Position numbers and translations under genes: made by a program. Below the pieces are notes generated by a model that did no database searches, was not told the origin of the DNA, and saw nothing but the letters and a program-made list of their open reading frames with translations. Positions 56,937-64,000 of a DNA stretch of 64,000 nucleotides are shown in pieces. This DNA comes from Wolfiporia cocos (lineage: Eukaryota > Basidiomycota > Agaricomycetes > Polyporales > Phaeolaceae). The stretch's first letter is position 1. Each line of letters begins with the position of its first letter. The stretch lies in assembly GCA_029448655.1 (NCBI GenBank), contig JACCLO010000018.1:248001-312000 (forward strand). Direction: 5' to 3'.

Positions 56937-58615
56937 AAAAGCTTTTCCTAACGACAACGAGCCCGATCTGGTTCCAAGACTCCCCGTGCCCAACCAGGCC
57001 CAGATCATACACTGGAAGGACCTGGACCATGCCTGATCATGACCCATGACCGTGTTCCCATGTGGCCACGATGCCCGTTGTGCATTTCATATCTTACTAC
57101 GCTTCTTAGTTTCAGAGTCTGGCTTGGACCCCTACCATAGTCACACCCCAGACTCCTTACTTACCAAACATGGTCATTATAGTACAAATATGTGTTAACA
57201 GCCTAACAGTATAATAGCAGGCCTCGTTCAGCTGGTAACCCCAGTCTGAACTTGGCGTTCATCCACTTTGCTCCCCTCAGTTCGCTCTAAGGTTTTAGTG
57301 GCCTTGTCATAAGTTCAGACTCCCCTTACTGTCGACGATCATCCTGACAGTTTTATTATCCTTTTATCAACAAACCTCAAAAGACTGCCAAAACGACAAT
57401 CTTACACTTAAACGACCCCTCTAGACCAGGGGAGAAGTTCTTTTTTGACACCTTCCATGTACCCTTACATGTTCACGAGCCCGGCTCATACACAGCAGCC
57501 GACTACGTAATATGGAACGCGAAGTACGTTGCCAATCTCTTATGCATCAAGATGTGGGAGCAGGATGTGATGAGGAAGCGTGATTCCTTCGTGACAACAC
57601 CAGAAGGAAGACAGTTGGATGCAGTCCTCAATCGACAACGCTGACGACTAGTCAACAAAGAGCGAGATGCCTTAAGGCAGAGATGTCTCAACATGGGAGG
57701 TCGAGGTCTGTAGGTGGCATTCTTGACGTACCTTCACAACACGCTCTGTGTCAAGCGGAGTACATGGAGGAAGAATGAGACGAAGCCGATCGACAGGAGT
57801 TCGAGAGGCTGACGAAAAAGTTCGGGTCACAGCACCCAACAACCACCTTCATTGAGGAAGAAGAGGACGACTTCAGTTACACGACCGCCGTCGACCTCCC
57901 AGAATACGACTGGCCCCTACGGCACAAACCATTTGCCAGGGCCAGAGAAGACAAGCTACCCCCGCTCAACAATCTCGATATCAATGAAGACGTAGGGGGG
58001 ATGAACACCCAACAGCCGCCCACAAGAACACACATCACCACCCCACCACCAATCGGCCCAGAGTGACCCCCACCCGAGCGGGTACAGGCAGTATTCGACG
58101 ATAAGGAGTACCCCTTGCGACCCACCTCACCATCCTTCAGGACAAAGGTAGCACACTACGTCGAGGTGCTCTCCAAGCTCCAGTACTGGGGCAAGGAGCA
58201 CTGCAGTGACTACATCCACAGAGCAGTAGGCCTACTGCACCGAATAAAGGAAGAGGAAAGGAAGAAGGCACACAAGCTCGAACGACTGGACGAGAGCTCT
58301 GACACTCCCGAAGCCTCGAAATGGATGACAGGTGGGCCTAAATGCACCCCACAGCCCAGCCCAAAAACGTGTAGCAGATACAAGCCGCTGGAGACAGGAA
58401 ACACGGCATACAACAAGGAGTTCGACCTACTCCGAGTACGCGAACAAAGGCATGTCCTGCCTAAGTGGCAGATCCCACAGATCAGCGACAAACGTCACTA
58501 GACATTCACCCCCATCCCCACCCCGTGCGACCCTCCAACCTACACCACCTTGTTGCGTCGTCGAACAGTGAAGGAACCACCCATCTTCAATGATGATAAG
58601 GTCAAGTTCCGTGAC

Positions 58616-59127
58616 TGTGACCCAGAAACCTGGGTCCAACCCTACTGCCGTCCTCAACATGCCCTTATCTCCCTCTATGCGCCTTACGGTTACCAAAGGA
58701 TCCCACCTAGAGCTGAGCTGGGTTGCTATGGAGTTTGATGGGTAGTCGCTAGGGCCCACGAGAGCTAACGTTGAGGTACACAGATGAGTGAGGCTAGTCA
58801 AACAGCAGAGAAGGGGTTTAAGGGGGAATGCACCCCTGTGAGGCTACATTGAACTGTCTGAGGAGTATGCCTCAGACTGACCTAGCTTATATACATGCGA
58901 CGCAACATAACTAGCTAACCTTTCCCTAAAGCTACGTGGCCTGTGCGCGCATGCCTAGACGAGACGGTGCTACTACATCACATGTCTTATCACGTTACAT
59001 GCAGGATATCTTATCAGTTACTCACGACACGCGGCTATCTAAGAGATCAGGTGATTGAATACATTAAGTCGTTGGTTCGAACCGCGGGGTGGCCATAAAG
59101 ACCCAGTGTCACAATAAAACTGTGACA
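58616..59127 (+). mobile_element. LTR-like insertion in gag (512 bp)
   Basis: It starts TGTGACCC and ends CTGTGACA. Gag reads FRD before and (R)DWW after, so the limits are set to within a few bases. A TATA-like cttatatacatg lies near 58,884. A B-box-like ggttcgaacc lies near 59,074. The target duplication is imperfect (gtgac against gac). Confidence 0.7.
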
Positions 59128-59191
59128 GACTGGTGGATGAGGATGATACAGTACCTAGCCTCACAGCGACAGTACATGGAAACATTGCACG

Positions 59192-60303
59192 TGTCACAGT
59201 TTTTGCTGTTGACTGGTAAGGATCCATCTTTTTGCCTTTTCCTAGGCTCAATCCCTCGCCCATATGCCCATGCATGCGCCCTTAACCTCTTCGTCATAGT
59301 ACCTCCCTTGCCAGGCGGTCATGTGACCAATAGATTAGATAGTAAGACATTCACCTACTTAGCGTTATCTAGGGATGGCACCTGACCATAGCGCTCATAC
59401 CCCTTGGTGCTGGCCTTACAGCCAGCATCACATTATGTAAGTTACAGTGTCATGGTGATGAGCCATGACACCATTATGTACAGCGGCCTAGGTCCTTATG
59501 GCCTGGGTCATCTGCTTATCCACTACATGCGGTGCACGCCATTAACGGCGCACTGACCATCACTTTAGGGTAGTACTATTCCCTGTGGTCGCACCCCATG
59601 TATATATGCCTTGCGTTCTAAGGTCTCATACCTTAGAATGATTATTCTATAGACTAGAGCCTTAGTGCTCCTGTCACAGATTTTTCCTTATTTTTAGCTA
59701 TTTTTCCCGCTTTTATACTTCAATATCTACGTTGTAGCATAGAATACGTATAACTAGCACATCACGTGATCAAGCGCTTACGCCCATGGAACTTACCGGA
59801 ACCTTCTAGCAGGTTCCATACCAACCAGAATCACATGCATCGTCTACGCTCACATGATCGCTGACTGATGCTCCTACCCAGAATCACATGTCGAAGTATT
59901 AGATCACATGTAGCGTTACTCATCCTTAGGTACCGTAGGTCCTAGTAGTATTAGGGGTCTCGCGACGCATGTATATATACTAGGGCAGACTGAGCGTTAA
60001 ACCTCAGTTCTGTTCTCCTCGATATTGAACTACAGCCTAACAAGCTCACTTCATCGCCTCATTACTTTGCTTTCTACCCTCTAAGACACCCCCCAAAGGA
60101 TCTTAGTAAGTATCGTAGTTTGGTTTGTGTCAGCTCCGGACTTATCTCTGCCGTCTGCCTTGCATGACAACGACTCCAACGTCCACTGAGTCTTGTCCAT
60201 ATAACCTCTGGCTTAACCTCTTGACCGCTAGTCTTGGGTAGCGACAACCAAACTTCGCCCCTCTATGCGGTCCACAAGCCATGTTAGTGCTTGGTCAGTG
60301 ACA
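59192..60303 (+). mobile_element. Second LTR-like insertion in gag (1,112 bp, possibly nested)
   Basis: It starts TGTCACAG and ends CAGTGACA. Gag stops being readable at 59,191 and resumes with KVFLC at 60305. Two TATA-like tgtatatat stretches (near 59,600 and 59,970) and a second TGTCACAGATTTTT start at 59,672 suggest that two LTR-type units are combined. Confidence 0.6.
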
Positions 60304-61544
60304 CAAGGTATTTCTGTGTCAGCACGACAAAATTGAGTGCACCATGTCATACATCCACGGCGACAAGGTGGACCAGTGGTTCGCTAACATGTTCGCCACG
60401 TACTTCAACAAGGAGATGGGGTGGTGGGAGATCCACTTCGATCATTTTAAACAGGAGCTTTTCACCAGGTTCGAGGACCCCAACAGGGAAAAGCGAGTGT
60501 GCCGTCAACTGATGGGGCTCAAAATGGTCTTCGGTAAGTCAAACGAGTACTTCACTGAGATCGAAACACTGTGCCGAGAAGCAGGAGTCGACATGGACAA
60601 CGAATTCGTCCTGCAGGCGATCGAAAAGAACGTGCCCACAGCGGTATACTAACCGGTATACGCCTCATTCTCCACACAGCGGGACTGGCAACATCAAAAG
60701 ATACCAGTCCCCAAATGGTACTTGGCCTGGAAAGAGGCCATCATGGACTTCAACCAAGCCCTGTGGAGACGCACCCAGGATCACGTGGAAGTAAAGAGAG
60801 ATGAGGAGTCGAAGGGCAAGGGTAAGGAGAAGAAGAAAGACACCTCCTCCATCAAGAAGACCTACGACACACCCGCCGCCAACAGGCCGTGCAAGTTCTG
60901 CGGAAAGAAAATGGGAGAACACCCCACTTCTGCCTGCACCTCCCCGACCTGGCATATCCCCATGCGTGATGCAGGGTACAAGTACATGCCTGGGAAGACA
61001 TACACCGCTGCTACCAGCAGCACTCAGACTTGGCCATCCGGCCCACAGAAACCCGCTAAACAGCAGGTGCAGGAGCTAACCGACAATGAGTGGCAACGTC
61101 TCGCGGCCCAGTATGAGACAGAGGATGCAAGCACGTCCAAGAAGACAGAGGTAAGCAAACCTCACACTAATCGGTTTCATCTTCTCAAGATTGAGGAAGT
61201 GAACAATGGTGACCAAGAAGGGTACCGCTCTGCAATGGACATTATGAGTCAAGTGGGGGGCTCGGAATATTCAGACGATGACGGTTCAGTATGTAGCGAG
61301 GACTCCTTTTGTACAGCCCAAGAGGAGCTCCATGAACTCGTGGCTCACCCGGGGGTTAAACCGGGGCTTAATTCCTCTTTAGACGACAAAATGAACATTG
61401 ATACTGAAACCGTCGTCGGGTCAGAAGATATCGTTATGAAAGAAAATGTCTCACAGCCTAAGAAAAAGGTGCGACATGTTAAGAAAAAGACAGAGACGCT
61501 GGACATCTACTTAGATGATCTGCAAGCTACGGCCCCAGAGCAGA

Positions 61545-61935
61545 AGAGCGACGAGGCGGCTGGATACGACTTGTATTCAGCCGAAGAAACCATCATCCCT
61601 GCTCATGGGAAAGAGAACATCGATACTGGCATAAAATAAGGATGCCCGATGGAGTATACGGTCACATTGCCCCCAGATCAGGACTTGCGAACAAAGGAAT
61701 TGACATCTTGGCCGGTGTAATCGACCAAGATTACACTGGCCGCCTGGTCATTATGCTAATAAACCATTCCGACACAGACCTAGTCATCAATTATAGAGAC
61801 AGGATCGCTCAGCTGATCCTAGAACAAAACAAGAACCCGCGGGTTAAAATCGTCAAACGCATTCGCGAGACGACGCGTGGTACGGCAGGATTTGGATCGA
61901 CCGATAAGATCCGAGGGAGCCACATCGTATTCGGA
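61545..61935 (+). CDS. dUTPase domain of the gypsy element
   Basis: All five dUTPase motifs are present: AGYDLYSAEE (motif 1, near 61,560), APRSGLANKGI (motif 2), GVIDQDYTGRL (motif 3), YRDRIAQLIL (motif 4) and RGTAGFGSTD (motif 5, near 61,895). dUTPase hydrolyses dUTP to dUMP and pyrophosphate and keeps uracil out of newly made cDNA; the motif 3 Asp and Tyr used for base recognition and catalysis are kept. Motif 1 is in the Gag frame and motifs 2-5 are in the -1 frame, with the switch at 61631-61639. The domain lies between Gag and protease. Confidence 0.88.
61631..61639 (+). promoter_or_regulatory. Possible -1 ribosomal frameshift site
   Basis: In the Gag frame the codons are ATA AAA TAA. 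The Lys tRNA on AAA could slip back one base onto another AAA, after which the next codons (ATA AGG ATG) continue the dUTPase. A stop codon in the A site favours slippage. A simple loss of one A from an A-run would look the same. Confidence 0.4.
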
Positions 61936-61997
61936 CAGGGAAGACATGGACAACAGATATCGGTCCCCGTCATGATCCACAGCCCACACAAGCACAC

Positions 61998-64000
61998 CAT
62001 TACAACCAGATCGACTCTGGATTGACAGGATTGGTGGTCGATTACGAGTTCGCCCAGAAGCATGAACTCAACATCCAGCCCTTGGAACGACCGGTACACG
62101 TACAAAATGCTGACGGAAGTCCCAATGGTGGAGGCACCATGACGCATTATGTCAAGATGCAAATACAAATAGGTATGCATCTCGAAAATCGCAAATTCAA
62201 AGTGAGCAAATTTGGCTCGCACAACATCTTCCTAGGATTTGATTGGTTGGAACAACACAATCCGGCCATCGACTGGAGGAAGAAGGCAATCGATTTTGAC
62301 AAATGCGATTGCAAACACGAACACCTCGAAGAAGGAGACCAAGTGTTCATGATTGACGCTACGGTATGGTTGAGATACACAAGCGAATGCAAGGAACACA
62401 TTCGCAGATGACTCGAAATATGGGAAGCAGGGGAGACAGCATTACAAGGTGATGTCTACCCCATTACATCCGAACAAATCGCTGCTGCAAAAGCCACAGA
62501 AATGGACATCGCAGCAAAAAAGACGACGGAGGCAAAGACTTTCGACGAAGTCGTCCTGGAACACCTACACGACTTCAGAGACGTCTTTGAAGAAGGCGAG
62601 TTTGACAAACTCCCTGACCGACGACCATGGGACCACACAGTCAAACTCCTACCAGATGCCAAACCCTTCTGCGGTAAGATATATCCACTCTCGCCCCAAC
62701 AACAGAAGGTGTTGGACGAGTTCCTGGAAGAACAACTACGCACAGGGCGTATAAGACCTTCCAAGTTGCCATGGGGTGCACCGTTCTTTTTTGTAAAAAA
62801 GAAAGACGGTAAACTGCAACCCATACAAGATTATCACAAGCTGAATCAGATGACAAAGAAAAACAAGTATCCGTTACCTCTAATCAGCGAGCTACTCAAC
62901 AAGCTCAAACGAGCTAAGTTCTTCAGCAAGCTCGATGTTCGATGGGGATACACTAACATCCGCATCGCTGAAGGAGACGAAGCAAAGGCCACGTTCATAA
63001 CAAACTGAGGGTTGTACAACCCCCTCATCATGTTTTTTGGAATGTGCAATGCACCAAGCACATTCCAAACAATGATGAACGATATATTCTGAGAGCTCAT
63101 ACTACAAGGGAAGGTCATTGTACACCTAGACGACATACTGATCTTCACCGAGACTCTTGAGGAACACCGACTTATCACACGCAAGGTACTGGAAGTATTA
63201 CGTGAACATAAGCTTACGTGCAAGCCGGAGAAATGCGAGTTCGAGAAGGCCGAGGTCAAATACTTAGGCCATATCATCTCACACGGAAGTGACATGAGAA
63301 CGTACTACGTTGAGTGCCACCCACAAAGCGGGGAACTGCCCTCCCTAATGCCTCTCTATACCTCCAGCGGCTGCTAAAACAGTCGAAGAGCGGCGGGTGG
63401 ATGAATGAGGGGCACCCTCATGCTGGTGTCCTACGTCTGAGCGTCTGGCTGTTGGTGGTAGGCGACTTACCCCATTGGATCACCAATGAAAGGGAGAGAC
63501 TGGCCCCAAGGGGTCATCGAGTTGGTGACTGGCAGACAAGCAAGCAGTAGAGATGAGGTTCCCAGGGGACATGCCCCCTAGGCCGAGAAGAATAGTTCTG
63601 AGGGGCTACCTCAGAATGTTGCTGGCTTATATACATGTACACTAGCTACCGTAGCAACCAAGACCTGCCCTAACGGCGTGGTCCGTGCACATGGGGTAAC
63701 ACTATGTAACATAACCAATAACGCGTTACTACTCACGATGTCATGTGACCTGTGTAGATAAGATAGTGAAGCTTAATCTACCTGCGCACATGCGGTTCCA
63801 TCTAGCAGTCGGTAATTCAGCGTATATCATAGGGAAAAGGTGTCACCGTGTTTCTTGTGACAGGAAACATCAAAATGGACCCAGTAAAAGTCCACAGCAT
63901 CATGCAGTGGCCAACGCCAAAGAACAGGAAGGAAGTTCAAAGTTTCCTCAGTTTTGCCAATTTTTACAGGAGATTCATCAAGGGTTACAGCACCCTGGCA
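61998..64000 (+). pseudogene. Protease and reverse transcriptase region of the gypsy element
   Basis: The protease begins HHYNQIDSGLTGLVVDYEF, with DSG as the aspartic protease triplet and FLGFDWLEQHNPAIDW further on. After a TGA (62409) the frame continues into reverse transcriptase: LRTGRIRPSKLPWGAPFFFV, KKDGKLQPIQDYHKLN, FSKLDVRWGYTNIRI, FFGMCNAPSTFQTMMNDIF, and the catalytic box VHLDDILIF (usually YLDD or FLDD), then KPEKCEFEKAEVKYLGH. Stops at 62409, 63006 and 63090 are all TGA where Arg CGA would fit. After the insertion at 63290 the frame resumes with [17 protein letters not shown] to the window end. This enzyme copies element RNA into DNA. The copy is inactive. Confidence 0.88.
63290..63862 (+). 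mobile_element. LTR-like insertion in reverse transcriptase (573 bp)
   Basis: It starts TGACATGAG and ends CTTGTGACA, with flanks ggaag and ggaaa (5-bp duplication, one mismatch). Removing it together with one flank restores the frame [15 protein letters not shown]-like cttatatacatg is near 63,627. Confidence 0.8.

Larger units (their letters stand above)
57432..61639 (+). pseudogene. Gag polyprotein region of the gypsy element
   Basis: Pieces in order: EKFFFDTFHVPLHVHEPGSY (57432), then after a frame change an acidic part (FIEEEEDDFSYTTAVDLPEY), RTKVAHYVEVLSKLQYWGKE, KFRD just before the first LTR-like insertion, WWMRMIQYLASQ after it, and KVFLCQHDKIECTMSYIHGD with WFANMFATYFNKEMGWWEIH after the second. 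The C-terminal part has a knuckle CKFCGKKMGEHPTSAC (CX2CX6HX4C, a wider spacing than the usual CX2CX4HX4C) and a lysine-rich segment. Stops occur at 57642, 57776, 58064 (TGA), 58499 (TAG) and 60650 (TAA). Gag forms the particle that packages element RNA. The frame ends TAA 61637-61639 inside the dUTPase domain. Confidence 0.8.
57432..64000 (+). mobile_element. Ty3/gypsy retrotransposon with dUTPase domain (5' LTR unclear, truncated by window end)
   Basis: Order of parts: Gag (57432-61639 with insertions), CCHC-like knuckle, dUTPase, protease, reverse transcriptase, all on the plus strand. The coding region is interrupted by LTR-like insertions at 58616-59127, 59192-60303 and 63290-63862, and by stop codons that fit C-to-T changes. 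RNase H, integrase and the 3' LTR lie beyond the window. dUTPase-bearing gypsy elements are known from Phanerochaete, so the domain set has a precedent in white-rot fungi. The 5' LTR would be within 56,940-57,430 but its limits were not found. Confidence 0.85.

Noticed and set aside
56867..56940. Functional tRNA gene (possibly Ser)
   Set aside because: The acceptor-stem halves do not pair and a repetitive body follows; better explained as a SINE head.
61936..62025. Second programmed -1 frameshift between dUTPase and protease
   Set aside because: The frame does change by -1 but no slippery heptamer or A-run is visible in the overlap; a simple indel in a decayed copy is more likely.
1..64000. 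CRISPR arrays, bacterial operons, plasmid or phage features
   Set aside because: No regularly spaced direct repeats with unique spacers and no ribosome-binding-site-led gene clusters; gene structure is eukaryotic throughout.

Overview
The window looks like a transposon-rich accessory region of a filamentous basidiomycete (Agaricomycetes). The host genes are cut by many introns of about 50-60 nt. They include families typical of mushroom-forming fungi: F-box/LRR-like proteins, a cytochrome P450 pair, an SRPK-like kinase, an HSL-type alpha/beta hydrolase and a Clp1-like protein. No bacterial operon structure, rRNA, CRISPR array or complete tRNA gene was seen. All annotation is by reading; no database search was run.

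Layout. 1-4.1 kb: 3' end of an aldo/keto reductase, a broken F-box gene, an unknown gene, and a dead fragment of a Ubp2/USP25-like deubiquitinase. 4.5-7.9 kb: a foldback-like repeat containing other repeats and a solo LTR. 8.1-9.06 kb: a non-autonomous Helitron derivative holding the 3' end of a cellular-type gene. 10-14.2 kb: an F-box pseudogene and an ORF split by a hAT element. 14.6-21.9 kb: two duplicated P450 genes, each with its own lesion. 23-25.7 kb: an SRPK-like kinase and a DUF3140-family gene, the latter with a hAT element at its start codon. 28.9-37.6 kb: a full-size but decayed Helitron (Rep plus helicase) whose helicase is split by another hAT element. 39.2-40.7 kb: an intact-looking gene of unknown function, related to the fragment in the small Helitron. 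43.4-44.9 kb: alpha/beta hydrolase. 45.3-51.9 kb: hAT-like, LTR-like and SINE-like repeats nested in each other. 52.7-53.9 kb: Clp1-like gene. 54.2-57 kb: hAT and SINE-like elements. 57.4-64 kb (window edge): a Ty3/gypsy retrotransposon with a dUTPase domain between Gag and protease, broken by three LTR-like insertions.

Themes. (1) Six complete non-autonomous hAT elements carry perfect 8-bp target duplications, and three of them have exactly the same length (1,739 bp). (2) Most premature stops in the gypsy element, plus stops in the Helitron, one F-box gene and the deubiquitinase fragment, can be explained by C-to-T changes, mainly CGA to TGA. This suggests methylation-linked deamination or a RIP-like process. 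(3) Two genes contain convincing GC-AG introns. (4) Three roughly 215-bp tRNA-derived SINE-like copies carry palindromic decamers.
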